Shown here: one piece after another, positions 7,928 to 15,931 of the stretch
Layout of the letters: each line of letters begins with the position of its first letter
Position numbering within the stretch: the stretch's first letter is position 1
Assembly: GCA_903885375.1 (NCBI GenBank)
Contig: CAISIK010000192.1
Span: 1 to 64,000 of the forward strand
Source: an uncultured Pseudomonadota bacterium
Lineage (GTDB): Bacteria; Myxococcota_A; UBA796; SXON01
Length of the DNA: 64,000 nucleotides
Direction of reading: 5' to 3'
Program-made: the position numbers and the translations under genes
Notes under the pieces: model-generated
What the model saw: only the letters and a program-made list of their open reading frames with translations
Databases searched by the model: none
What the model was told of the DNA's origin: nothing

Positions 7928-9268
7928 TCAGATGAGCTGGAGGAGGGTCTGCAGGGTGTCGTTGGCCGTGCTGATCACCTTGCTGTTCGCCTGGTAGGAC
8001 CGCTGCGCGGTGATCATCGACACGAATTCCGACTCGAGGTCCACGTTGGACTTCTCCAGCGCGTTGCCGGTGATGCTGCCGCGGCCGCCGGTGCCCGCCG
8101 CCCCGATGGCGGGGTCGCCCGCGTCGGGGGTGGCGCGGAAGAGGGCGTTGCCCACGCGCTCCAGGCCGGCGTCGCCGCCGAAGGTCGCGATGCCCACGCG
8201 GCCCACATCCACCTGCTCGCCGTTGGTGTAGGAGCCGACCACCGTGCCGTCCTCGCTTACCGACAGGCTCGAGAGCTCGCCGGTCATCGAGCCGTTCTGG
8301 TCGAGCGCCACCAGCGCGCTGGCGCCGCCGCCCATCGTGAGGCTGCCCTCGGTCTCCGCGCCGGCCGCGTCCATCCCGAAGTCGAAGGTGAGCTGCGGGG
8401 TGGTGGAGCCGAGGTAGTTCCAGCCGGTGGTGGCGGAGGTGTCGGTCTGCGTCACGGCGGAGACGGCGCCGTTGGAGTCGAAGGTGACGGTGCCCGAGGA
8501 CAGCTCGAACGCGCTGCCGGTCTCGGTGGCGAAGGGGGCGCCGGTGCTGTCGTACACCTCGCTCGCATCGCTCACCGCGCGCCAGCTCCACTCGTTGGCG
8601 CCGGAGCGCTCAAAAAGGATGGTCACGTCGTGGCCGACGCCGAGGCTGTCGTAGATGGTGGTCGACGTGGTGAAGTCGGCGGCCTCGCCGGCATCCACGA
8701 GGCTGCTCGCGCCGGCGCCGGTGCCGTAGAAGTCCAATGCCGCGAGCTCGGTGCCGATCTCCTCGTCGCCGGAGAGGTTCGCTTCGATGGTGACGGTGTC
8801 CGTGGCGGTGCCAGGGATGCCCTTGGTGGGGATCTTCAGGTCGCCGAGCGCGGCGGAGACGCCGTCGCCGTTGCCGGAGTAGCCTTGCACCCGCAGGCCG
8901 TTGGCGTTGGTCACGTATCCTTCGTCGTCGAAGCCGAAGTTGCCGGCGCGGGTGTAGTAGGACTGGTCGCCGTCGTTCACCACGAAGAAGCCCTTGCCCA
9001 CGATAGCCATGTCCAGGGCGTTGCCGCTGGACTCGAGCGAGCCCTGCCCGAAGAGGGTGGCCACCTGCGAGGTGGCGGCGCCGCCGCCGATCTGGCCGCC
9101 GCCCGCCGTGCCGAACACGTGCTGCGGCATGAAGTCGGCGAAGGAGGCGCGGCCGCCCTTGTACCCGGTGGTGTTCAGGTTCGCGATGTTGTCGCCGATC
9201 ACGCTCATCCAGGTGGTCGAGACGCCGAGGCCGGCCGAGCCGGTGTTCATCGTGGAAAAGAGGGACAT
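7928..9268 (-). CDS. flgE: Flagellar hook protein FlgE
   Basis: 446 residues, normal for FlgE. The N-terminus (SLFSTMNTGSAGLGV, then GDNIANLNTTGYKGGRASF) is the rod/hook-family helix motif. LDMAIVGKGFFVV and the C-terminal EKSNVDLESEFVSMITAQRSYQANSKVIST are diagnostic of FlgE/FlgF/FlgG, and the size plus linkage to flgD and fliK identify the hook subunit. It is exported by the flagellar type III system. The 105-base gap upstream has a small hairpin in the leader but no convincing promoter that I can identify. Confidence 0.95.
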   Translation of the reverse strand: MSLFSTMNTGSAGLGVSTTWMSVIGDNIANLNTTGYKGGRASFADFMPQHVFGTAGGGQIGGGAATSQVATLFGQGSLESSGNALDMAIVGKGFFVVNDGDQSYYTRAGNFGFDDEGYVTNANGLRVQGYSGNGDGVSAALGDLKIPTKGIPGTATDTVTIEANLSGDEEIGTELAALDFYGTGAGASSLVDAGEAADFTTSTTIYDSLGVGHDVTILFERSGANEWSWRAVSDASEVYDSTGAPFATETGSAFELSSGTVTFDSNGAVSAVTQTDTSATTGWNYLGSTTPQLTFDFGMDAAGAETEGSLTMGGGASALVALDQNGSMTGELSSLSVSEDGTVVGSYTNGEQVDVGRVGIATFGGDAGLERVGNALFRATPDAGDPAIGAAGTGGRGSITGNALEKSNVDLESEFVSMITAQRSYQANSKVISTANDTLQTLLQLI

Positions 9269-9291
9269 GTGGGTTCTCCGGGGTGGGATGA

Positions 9292-9312
9292 CGCTCCCCA
9301 GGCAAGGGAGTG
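9292..9312. other. Small hairpin in the flgE leader
   Basis: CGCTCCC and GGGAGTG form a seven-pair stem (one G-T) around a seven-base loop, about 25 bases upstream of flgE. On the plus strand it is followed by TCGTTTT. It could be an antisense-strand terminator or a leader structure. Function is unproven. Confidence 0.3.
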
Positions 9313-9373
9313 TCGTTTTCCGGGCCCCCTTGGAAAATCCTTGGTCCAGCCCGGGAAGTGTGTCGATGGGCGC

Positions 9374-9781
9374 CTAGCGGACGACCACCGTGGAATCGAT
9401 GTTGGTGAAGATGTTGCCGATGGCCTCCTGCCGACTCAGGGCAGTGATCACTTTTCGGTCGGACACGCCGACAATGAAGGCATTTTCACCGAGAAGGACG
9501 AGGCTCTCGCGGGAGCCCTTCTTCTGGAGCTGATCCATCGCACGGCCGAGCTCTTCGACGTCGTCGGCATCGAGCTCGATCCCGCGGGAAGCGAGACGGG
9601 CCTGCGCGTGCTTGGTGAAGGTGACCCCGCCGGCGGAATCCGCGACCGGCGCCGGACGCGCGGACGCCGCGGGACGCAACAGGGCGTCGAGCGTGTCCCC
9701 GAACCCCGGCAGGCCGTCCGAGCGGCTGGGGCCGGCCGGGAGTGGGCCGAGTCCACCGATCCGATCGAGACCCTGGATCAT
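9374..9781 (-). CDS. Flagellar operon protein (TIGR02530/DUF3766-like)
   Basis: 135 residues. The C-terminal two thirds (FTKHAQARLASRGIELDADD to ALSRQEAIGNIFTNIDSTVVV) match the small protein family found between flgD and flgE in many bacteria. The family has no settled function; it is thought to act in hook assembly because of its invariant position. The N-terminal 50 residues are Pro/Arg-rich linker. The start overlaps the flgD stop by four bases, implying coupled translation. Confidence 0.85.
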   Translation of the reverse strand: MIQGLDRIGGLGPLPAGPSRSDGLPGFGDTLDALLRPAASARPAPVADSAGGVTFTKHAQARLASRGIELDADDVEELGRAMDQLQKKGSRESLVLLGENAFIVGVSDRKVITALSRQEAIGNIFTNIDSTVVVR

Positions 9782-10449
9782 TCGGCCTCCTCGAGGCTCT
9801 GCACGCTGGCGAGCTCAACGGGGACGCCATCGATGGTGAGCATGGGTGAGCCACTGGAGAGGTCCATGCCGTCGATGCGGCCGACCATCTGTTCGGTGAC
9901 CTCGACCGCGTCGCCGTTGACGTCCTTCGCCTCGACGGTGAAGGTGTAGTCGCCCTCGGGACACACATCCCCGTTCTGGTCTTTTCCGTCCCAGGTCCAC
10001 GAACCATCGCCGGCCGGGATGGCGCCGATGTCCTTGGAGGCCACCACCACCCCGTCTTCGTTGGTGATGGTGATGGTGGCGGTGGAGGCGGAGGTGGCGG
10101 CATCGAAGTGCACGGCCTCGTCGCCGGAGCCCGCGTAGTGGAAGGTGTCGCCGGTGGCCACCACGTCCTTGCCGATGAGGCCGGTGAGCGCGGCGTTGTT
10201 CATCGACATGTTCACCATGTAGAGCGACTCCATCCCGGAGCTCAGGCCCTGCAGCTGCTCCAGCGAGGAGAACTGCGCGAGCTGGGCCACGAACTCGGAG
10301 TTCTCCATCGGGTTCAGCGGGTCCTGGTGCTGAAGCTGCGTGGTGAGCAGACGCAGGAAGGCGTCCTTGTCCAGGTCGCTCGTGCCCCCGGCGGACGCGG
10401 TCTGGGCCGCGAGGTCGGAGGCGGAGGTGGTGCCGGCGATGCTGGTCAT
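9778..10449 (-). CDS. flgD: Hook-capping protein FlgD
   Basis: 223 residues. The N-terminal capping region (LDKDAFLRLLTTQLQHQDPLNP, then ENSEFVAQLAQFSSLEQL) is diagnostic. It is followed by the FlgD Ig-like/tudor region with GSWTWDGKDQNGDVCPEGDYTFTV. FlgD caps the growing hook so that FlgE can polymerise. An in-frame start 20 codons upstream exists, but the chosen ATG begins just after a sigma-28-like promoter motif and gives a normal FlgD N-terminus. No convincing Shine-Dalgarno sequence precedes this ATG, so the mRNA may be leaderless. Confidence 0.93.
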   Translation of the reverse strand: MTSIAGTTSASDLAAQTASAGGTSDLDKDAFLRLLTTQLQHQDPLNPMENSEFVAQLAQFSSLEQLQGLSSGMESLYMVNMSMNNAALTGLIGKDVVATGDTFHYAGSGDEAVHFDAATSASTATITITNEDGVVVASKDIGAIPAGDGSWTWDGKDQNGDVCPEGDYTFTVEAKDVNGDAVEVTEQMVGRIDGMDLSSGSPMLTIDGVPVELASVQSLEEAE

Positions 10450-10456
10450 GTGGGGC

Positions 10457-10483
10457 TCATCGGGCAGGAGGTTCGCGACTTGA
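10457..10483 (-). promoter_or_regulatory. FliA-like promoter motif upstream of flgD
   Basis: Minus strand: TCAA, 15 bases, CCCGATGA, then 7 bases to the flgD ATG. It overlaps the end of fliK. The same boxes and spacing occur at five other places in this cluster. With normal FliA geometry the transcript would begin at or next to the start codon. Confidence 0.55.
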
Positions 10484-10486
10484 GGC

Positions 10487-11659
10487 TCAGGCCGAAAGAT
10501 CGAGCCCACGGCGGCGGGTCACGACCGCCGCGGGTGCGCGCGCCGCGCGGCTGGTGCGGGGGGCCGGCCAGGGGGGGGCTTCCTCGCGGCGTCCCTCCCG
10601 TTCGTGGCCGCCCTGGCCGAAGCTGGCGTTCGACGCATCGGCGGTGGCGCGGACCGGTGCGCTCGCGTCGGGGCGCTCGAGCGCCTCGAAGTGCAGTTGG
10701 TTCAGCGTGACGCCTTCACCGCGGAGCCGCTCCCGAAGCTCACCGGCGGCCTGGCGCACGGCGTCGTGGAGGTTGGCGTCGCCGCGGAGCACGAGGCCCA
10801 GCTCGTTGCCGCGGCGGAGGACATCCACTTCCCAGCGCCCGAGCACGTCGTCGAGGTGGACGGTGATGCCGTCCGCCACGCCGGCCTGCGCGTCCATCAG
10901 CATGGAGGCGGCGGCGGCGCGGTCGGCGGCGAGACCCGGCTCGAGGGCCATCGCGGAGCTCGCCACCTCGGCAGGAATGAGCGTAAAGCCCGTGGAGGCC
11001 GGCGTGGTGAAGGCGGCGTGCGTCACGGCCGGGGCGTCCTGGGGCGAGTCCCCTTGCGGCTGCGACCCACCCTCCTGTCCCGATCCGTCGGCTTCGTCCC
11101 GGCGCTCGGGCGCGTCGGGGCCGCCGGCTTCGGGCCCGGAGGGGGTACGCCCCGCGGTGGGCTCGGTGGCCCGCTCCGCCGGTCGGGGCAGCTCGAAGAC
11201 CTCGCCGAGGTCGCGGATGGGGTCGACGGGCATGGGGGTGACCATCCGCGTGCTGGCCTCGGCAGCGGTCAGGCGCGTCACGGCGAGGCGGACGTCCATG
11301 TCAACGAGGGTCTGCTGCACGCCGCCGAGCGCCCGCTGTCCCGCGGAGGGTGCGGGGTTGTCCCCCTTGAACAAACGGGGACGATCCGTGCGGTCCGGAG
11401 CGGGGAAGTCGAGCAGGAAGAGCCCGCCCGCGGTCGACTCCGCTTCAGGCTCCTCCGATCCGGATCGCTCCCGCTCGCCCGAGTCCCGCTTCGGCGGGGC
11501 CTCGTCGCGGGCCGCCACGACCGGCCGCCGCGGCGCGGGAAGGGCGATGCGCGCCGTGGACTCCGAGGCATCGAGCAGGGCGTCGAAGCCCGGCGGGGTG
11601 CCCCGGTCCGACGCGGGGGGCTCCGGGAGGCGGGCGTCGAGGCGGGTGGCGAGGATCAT
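10487..11659 (-). CDS. fliK: Flagellar hook-length control protein FliK
   Basis: 390 residues. The N-terminal half is low-complexity, rich in Pro, Arg, Glu and Ser, as expected of the ruler part of FliK. The C-terminal domain, about residues 265-350, contains the FliK core (ITVHLDDVLGRWEVDVLRRGNELGLVLRG ... LRERLRGEGVTLNQLHFEAL), resembling Flg_hook. The chosen ATG overlaps the upstream motE-like gene by four bases; a much longer frame upstream is the shadow of that gene. FliK sets hook length and triggers the FlhB switch. Position just before flgD is standard. Confidence 0.85.
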   Translation of the reverse strand: MILATRLDARLPEPPASDRGTPPGFDALLDASESTARIALPAPRRPVVAARDEAPPKRDSGERERSGSEEPEAESTAGGLFLLDFPAPDRTDRPRLFKGDNPAPSAGQRALGGVQQTLVDMDVRLAVTRLTAAEASTRMVTPMPVDPIRDLGEVFELPRPAERATEPTAGRTPSGPEAGGPDAPERRDEADGSGQEGGSQPQGDSPQDAPAVTHAAFTTPASTGFTLIPAEVASSAMALEPGLAADRAAAASMLMDAQAGVADGITVHLDDVLGRWEVDVLRRGNELGLVLRGDANLHDAVRQAAGELRERLRGEGVTLNQLHFEALERPDASAPVRATADASNASFGQGGHEREGRREEAPPWPAPRTSRAARAPAAVVTRRRGLDLSA

Positions 11660-12249
11660 GGAATCTCCAGCGTGACGGGCGCGGTCATGCGTTCGGCGAG
11701 TCGGGCTGCCTGGGCCGGGGGCAGCGCCGCGAGGAGCTTGCCGGCCTTCTTCCGGTTCATCCGGTCGAGCACCTCGACCGCGAGGGCTTCGTCGAGCGCG
11801 GCGAACATGGCGGACACGCCGGAGGGCCGGTTGGCCTCGATCATCTTCACGAGCCCATCCACCCGGGCGTCCCGCTCGGCGTCCGCCTTGCCGAGCAGCG
11901 CTTCCACGGCGGCGCGGGTGCGCTCGAGCTCGGCGAGGCGCTCGGTGAGGCGGGTCTCCGCGGCGGCCATCTCCGCGCGCTGGGCGTCGGCGGCGTGCTC
12001 GCGGCCCTCCAGCTCGCGTTCGCGGCGGCGGAGGTCCTCGGCGAGCTGGTGGGCGCCCTGCTGTTCGAGGGTGCAGTACTGCTCGATGGCCACGACGTCG
12101 GGCTTGGGGGTCGAGGAGGCGTTCGCGATGGCCACCGTCCCGGTGCCGAGCAGGAGGAGGGCGGCACCGAAGCCGAAGGCGAGGAGGTGGGGGCGGCGGT
12201 TCACGGGTCCGGGTTCGGCCCACGGGTCGTCGACTTGAGGGGGGTTCAC
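11656..12249 (-). CDS. MotE-like periplasmic flagellar protein
   Basis: 197 residues: one transmembrane segment (about 22-43), a long charged coiled coil (about 60-130) and a C-terminal helical domain with SAMFAALDEALAVEVLDRMNRKKAGKLLAALPPAQAARLAERM. This is the MotE-like (COG3334) layout, a chaperone for flagellar motor components, here between fliJ and fliK as in many bacteria. Two starts are possible: a GTG that overlaps the fliJ stop (used here) and a GTG 15 codons later, immediately before the transmembrane segment and 7 bases after a sigma-28-like motif. Both may be used. The exact partner is not shown by the sequence. Confidence 0.8.
   Translation of the reverse strand: MNPPQVDDPWAEPGPVNRRPHLLAFGFGAALLLLGTGTVAIANASSTPKPDVVAIEQYCTLEQQGAHQLAEDLRRRERELEGREHAADAQRAEMAAAETRLTERLAELERTRAAVEALLGKADAERDARVDGLVKMIEANRPSGVSAMFAALDEALAVEVLDRMNRKKAGKLLAALPPAQAARLAERMTAPVTLEIP
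12212..12238 (-). promoter_or_regulatory. FliA-like promoter motif at the start of the motE-like gene
   Basis: Minus strand: TCAA, 15 bases, GCCGAACC, then 7 bases to an in-frame GTG at 12204 that begins just before the transmembrane helix. The motif lies inside the longest reading of the gene, so a transcript from it would use the internal GTG. Confidence 0.45.
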
Positions 12250-12665
12250 GGCTGCCCTCCAGACCGGCGACCCAGCTCGTCCATGCGGCTGTGGTCGCGC
12301 TTCTGCGCCTCGCGCTCGGCTTCCGTCTTCTTCCGCTCGATCACGTGGTCGATCGCGAGCTCGTCACGAACCCGCGCGGTGTGGTGCGTCCGCTTGACCT
12401 CGACCTCGCGTTCGCGCTGGAGGAGGCGGGCCGCCTCGCGGCGCTCCAGGACCTCCTGCCGGGCGCGGAACTCGTGGTAGCTGACGAGCGACACCGTGTC
12501 GGTAGGGTCGAAGGAGGCGCGCGCGTCGGCGGTGGCCGCGCGGATGTTGGACAGCTTCTGGGCCTGCGCGTCCCGCTCGTCCTCGGCGCGCCGGACGGCC
12601 GCCTGGGACTCCTCGCGGGCGGCCCGGCGGAGACGAAGCAGGGTGGGGAGGGCGCTGGGTGGCAT
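12246..12665 (-). CDS. fliJ: Flagellar export chaperone FliJ
   Basis: 139 residues, almost wholly coiled coil, beginning LPTLLRLRRAAREESQ, as in FliJ, the stalk subunit of the FliI-FliH export ATPase. Position after fliI (with one inserted gene) and before motE/fliK is standard. The ATG follows a sigma-28-like motif by six bases; the GGGGAGG sequence there is only one base from the ATG, too close to serve as a normal ribosome site, so a leaderless transcript is possible. Confidence 0.88.
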   Translation of the reverse strand: MPPSALPTLLRLRRAAREESQAAVRRAEDERDAQAQKLSNIRAATADARASFDPTDTVSLVSYHEFRARQEVLERREAARLLQREREVEVKRTHHTARVRDELAIDHVIERKKTEAEREAQKRDHSRMDELGRRSGGQP

Positions 12666-12671
12666 GCCTCC

Positions 12672-12698
12672 CCATCGGTCAGGCGCGCGCTCGCTTGA
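12672..12698 (-). promoter_or_regulatory. FliA-like promoter motif upstream of fliJ
   Basis: Minus strand: TCAA, 15 bases, ACCGATGG, then 6 bases to the fliJ ATG. It lies in the short gap between the SPFH gene and fliJ. The downstream box is identical in sequence to the one before fliF. Confidence 0.6.
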
Positions 12699-12726
12699 GC
12701 GTCCTCCCCGAACTCCCCCCCGCGCC

Positions 12727-13674
12727 TCAGTCCTTGGGCGGGAGGGCCTGAAGCCCCATCATCCGCTTCATCGTGTCCTGCATGGCGTCGGTCGAGCCAT
12801 CGAGGAAGATCACGTTGCCCTTGCCCTGTTCGGCGAAGTGCTTCAGCGACTCCGTCCACATGGAGAAGAGGATGAAGCTCACGTCGAGGTTCGCCTTCTG
12901 CATCTCCTGCGCCGCCTCCGTCATGCCGCGCGCCACCTCGTGGCGGAAGAGCGCGATGCCCTGGCCGCGGAGCTGGGCGGCGAGACGCTCGGCTTCGGCC
13001 GCGATCTTGATCGCGTTGCCTTCGGCCTCCGCCTGCTTGGTCTTGGTGATGAGGAGGGCCTGGCCTTCGTTCTCGGCGGCGGCCTTGAGGTTGCTGGACG
13101 CCACGACCTTCGCCATCGAGCGGAGGATTTCGTCGTCGAACGTGATGTCGTTCATCTGCAGGTCGATGAGGTGGTAGCCCCAGTCGGCGAGGGCGTTGTC
13201 GAGCTGCTCCTTCACCGATTCGATGATCTCGCGGCGGAGACGGAGGATTTCCGCCTGCTTCTTCGTGGCCACATAGGCGCGGACCGAACCTTCCACCGAA
13301 CGTACGAGCGCCGTCATGAACGAGCGGTCGTCCACGAACTTGAACGCCACGTTCATGATGGTGTCCTCTTCCTGGTTCAGCACCGAGTACAGCAGCATCG
13401 CCTGGAAGTGCACGTTGGCCTGGTCGACCGTGGTGGCCTGGAAGGCCAGCTCGGCCGACCGGTTCTGCACCGAAAGGCGCATGGCCAGCGACTCCACGAT
13501 GGGGAACTTGAAGTTCAGGCCCGGTCGGAGGATGCGACCGAACTTGCCGAACCGGGTGATGATCCCGACCGTGCCCTGCTGGACGGTGACGAAGCTGCCG
13601 CCCATCAGGATGAGGATGATGAAGCCGACGAAGCTGGCGCCGACGAGCCCGAGGAAGCCGATGAGTTCAGTCAT
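12727..13674 (-). CDS. SPFH/stomatin-prohibitin family membrane protein
   Basis: 315 residues. One N-terminal transmembrane helix (about 5-28) leads into a Band 7/SPFH domain (TVQQGTVGIITRFGKFGRIL, then RLSVQNRSAEL) and a long helical C-terminal part (AAAENEGQALLITKTKQAEAEGNAIKIAAEAERLAAQ), the standard stomatin/HflK layout. Such proteins form large rings or microdomains in the inner membrane. It lies between fliI and fliJ in the same orientation, an unusual place. Because FliL has a stomatin-like fold and rings the stator, a role around the motor or export gate is a reasonable inference, but a general membrane-scaffold role is equally possible. Confidence 0.85.
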   Translation of the reverse strand: MTELIGFLGLVGASFVGFIILILMGGSFVTVQQGTVGIITRFGKFGRILRPGLNFKFPIVESLAMRLSVQNRSAELAFQATTVDQANVHFQAMLLYSVLNQEEDTIMNVAFKFVDDRSFMTALVRSVEGSVRAYVATKKQAEILRLRREIIESVKEQLDNALADWGYHLIDLQMNDITFDDEILRSMAKVVASSNLKAAAENEGQALLITKTKQAEAEGNAIKIAAEAERLAAQLRGQGIALFRHEVARGMTEAAQEMQKANLDVSFILFSMWTESLKHFAEQGKGNVIFLDGSTDAMQDTMKRMMGLQALPPKD

Positions 13675-13708
13675 GGGCCGCAAGTAGCCCAGCCTCCGCG
13701 CGACTTCA

Positions 13709-15016
13709 CTAGCGAAGCAGGGCTTCCATGCCGGAAAGCGTGTCGGAGAACGGAATCGCGTCGTGCATCCCCTGCCCGAGCCAGGCGTGGATACGGTCGA
13801 TCCGGGCCACGGCGGCATCGACCTGCGGGTTGCTGCCGGTCTTGTACGCCCCAAGTCGCACGAGCTCCTCGTTCTGCGCCCAGGTGTTCAGGAGCGAGCG
13901 CACCTTCCGCGCGGCCGCGCAGTGTTCCGGCGTGGCCACCACGTCCATCACGCGCGAGATGCTCGCGAGCACGTCCACGGCCGGGAAGCGGGCCTGGGCC
14001 GCGATCTTCCGGCTGAGCACCACGTGACCGTCCACGATGCCGCGCACCGCGTCGCCGACCGGATCGGCCTCCACGTCGTCGCCGTCCACCAGCACCGTGT
14101 ACAGCGCCGTGATGCTGCCCCCGTGCGCGCCGGGGCCGGCACGCTCGAGCAGGCGGGGAAGGAGTGAGAAGCAGGAGGGCGTGTATCCCCGGGTGGTGGG
14201 GGGCTCGCCCACCGACAGGCCGATCTGGCGCTGGGCCATGGCGAGCCGGGTGACGCTGTCCATCATGAGCATGACCTCGCGGCCTTGGTCGCGGAAGAAC
14301 TCGGCCACCGCCATCGCGAGGAACGCGCCCCGCAGTTGGAGCACGGGTGCCTTGTCGCTCGTGACGACCACCACCACGCTGCGGCGCAGCCCCTCCGGGC
14401 CGAGCACATCCTCGATGAACTCGCGCACTTCCCGACCACGTTCACCGATAAGGGCGATCACGTTCACGTCGGCGCTGCTGCGCCGGGCGATCATGCCCAT
14501 CAACGTGCTCTTGCCCACGCCGGAGCCGGCCATCAGGCCCACGCGCTGCCCGAGGCCGAGGGTGAGGAGCCCATCGAGGACGCGGACGCCCGTGGTGAGG
14601 GACTTTCGCACCAGGCTGCGGGACATGGCGTCGGGCGGCGGCGCATGCAGCGGGACGGACTGCAGGCCCACGATGGGCCCCTTTCCGTCGAGCGGCGCGC
14701 CGAAACCATCGATGACCCGGCCGCGGAGCGCTTCGCCCACCTGGGCGGTGGGTTGGGTCCCGGTGCCGTGAACGGTTGCGCCGTGGCGAACACCGTCGAG
14801 GGAGTCGAAGGGCATCAGCAGCACGCGCCCGTCCTTGAACCCGACGGTCTCGGCGAGCCCCACGCCAGACACGCGCGCCACCTCGCCGATCCGGGCTCCG
14901 GGAAGGTCGGCGGTGAGCAGGGTGCCTTGAACGGACACGACGCGGCCCGAGCGGGCGAAAGCGGGAGCGGCTTCCCAGCGCGCGCCGAGCGCGCCAAGGT
15001 TGAGGAGCGCGCTCAT
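13709..15016 (-). CDS. fliI: Flagellum-specific export ATPase FliI
   Basis: 435 residues, normal for FliI. Walker A GSGVGKST is at residues 164-171, and Walker B lies in REVMLMMDSVTRLAMAQRQIG. PTTRGYTPSCFSLLPRLLERAG and GSITALYTVLVDGDD are family signatures that separate FliI from F1 beta subunits. It powers unloading of chaperone-substrate complexes at the export gate together with FliH and FliJ. It overlaps fliH by four bases. Confidence 0.97.
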   Translation of the reverse strand: MSALLNLGALGARWEAAPAFARSGRVVSVQGTLLTADLPGARIGEVARVSGVGLAETVGFKDGRVLLMPFDSLDGVRHGATVHGTGTQPTAQVGEALRGRVIDGFGAPLDGKGPIVGLQSVPLHAPPPDAMSRSLVRKSLTTGVRVLDGLLTLGLGQRVGLMAGSGVGKSTLMGMIARRSSADVNVIALIGERGREVREFIEDVLGPEGLRRSVVVVVTSDKAPVLQLRGAFLAMAVAEFFRDQGREVMLMMDSVTRLAMAQRQIGLSVGEPPTTRGYTPSCFSLLPRLLERAGPGAHGGSITALYTVLVDGDDVEADPVGDAVRGIVDGHVVLSRKIAAQARFPAVDVLASISRVMDVVATPEHCAAARKVRSLLNTWAQNEELVRLGAYKTGSNPQVDAAVARIDRIHAWLGQGMHDAIPFSDTLSGMEALLR

Positions 15017-15792
15017 CCGGTGCGTCGCCAGGCCGCGAGCTCGTCGGCCAGCGTGGAGAGGCTGCCCGACATCGTGGCTTCCACGCGGGTTCCTTCACCT
15101 TCGGCGATGCAGCCGGCGTGCACCGACGCATCGGGGACGACGCGAACGCCGCCCGACACCGCCGCGGCCACCCGCTCCACATCCTCGGGGTTCACCCGCA
15201 CGATCAGCGCGGTACCGCCGAGGGCGTCGACACATTCGTTCACCAGCCCCTCGAGCACGCCGGGGCTCACCTGCAGCGCGCGACCGGCGAGCCGTCGCGC
15301 GGCGGTGAGGACGATCTCGCCCGCTTCGGCTCGGAGCTCGCTGGCGGCCCGCTCGCGGAGGTGACCGAGCTCGCCGATCATGCGGCCGAACCGCTGGGAG
15401 TTGCTCGCCGCCGCAGTCTCGGCGGCGGTCGCGGACGCCAGCGCCATCTGGTGCTCGGTGTGTGCGAGGCGGAGCACCTCGTCGTGCTGCTTGCGTTGCT
15501 CCACGAGCGTGGCCTCGAGCTCGGCGATGCGGGCTTCGAGCTCGGCTTCGCGCCCCGCGGAGGGAACCCGTACCACGGGCGGCGTGGCTACTTCGGGCGC
15601 CTCGGCGGGCGCGGCGGCCTCCATCGGCGCCGACTCGATGTGCGTGGCCGCCACGGGCACCCCCGATACGAAGGCGCTGCGGCCCGGCGTCATCGGGACG
15701 AACTGGCGCTGGCCGCCGGGGCGCACAAACGCGCTGGGGGCGAAGCTGCCGCGGGAGGGCAGGGACTGGTACTCCGGGGCCGCGCGCTGCAT
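15013..15792 (-). CDS. fliH: Flagellar assembly protein FliH
   Basis: 259 residues. After a disordered Pro-rich N-terminus, a coiled coil (about 90-150, starting AELEARIAELEATLVEQRK) leads into the C-terminal FliH/HrpE-type domain (AGEIVLTAARRLAGRALQVSPGVLEGLV ... IVRVNPEDVERVAA). FliH is the stator-like partner of FliI. Identification rests on the domain pattern and the fliG-fliH-fliI order. The ATG is six bases downstream of a sigma-28-like motif; the AGGA in between is too close for normal ribosome binding. Confidence 0.9.
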   Translation of the reverse strand: MQRAAPEYQSLPSRGSFAPSAFVRPGGQRQFVPMTPGRSAFVSGVPVAATHIESAPMEAAAPAEAPEVATPPVVRVPSAGREAELEARIAELEATLVEQRKQHDEVLRLAHTEHQMALASATAAETAAASNSQRFGRMIGELGHLRERAASELRAEAGEIVLTAARRLAGRALQVSPGVLEGLVNECVDALGGTALIVRVNPEDVERVAAAVSGGVRVVPDASVHAGCIAEGEGTRVEATMSGSLSTLADELAAWRRTG

Positions 15793-15798
15793 GTTCCT

Positions 15799-15825
15799 TC
15801 ATCGGTCGGCCCGTCCAGAGGTTGA
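15799..15825 (-). promoter_or_regulatory. FliA-like promoter motif upstream of fliH
   Basis: Minus strand: TCAA, 15 bases, ACCGATGA, then 6 bases to the fliH ATG. It lies in the 139-base gap after fliG, downstream of a strong hairpin, so fliH appears to begin a new transcript. Confidence 0.6.
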
Positions 15826-15879
15826 GCGGTGTCCCCCAACTTCGTGCACGTCGTGCGAAAGCGAGCCCCGAAACGGCGA

Positions 15880-15911
15880 CGCCCCGGCCGGCACGAGGCG
15901 CGGTCGGGGCG
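15880..15911 (-). terminator. GC-rich hairpin between fliG and fliH
   Basis: CGCCCCGGCCG and CGGTCGGGGCG form an eleven-pair stem (one G-T) with a ten-base loop. It follows the fliG stop and precedes the fliH promoter motif. There is only a weak T-rich stretch downstream. It may end or attenuate the fliF-fliG transcript. Confidence 0.4.
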
Positions 15912-15931
15912 GTCGGACGGCCCGGCGGGGC

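Noticed and set aside
9318-9344. Possible seventh FliA-like motif upstream of flgE
   Set aside because: CCAA and GCCCGGAA have the right spacing but the downstream box lacks the CCGA core; too weak to include.
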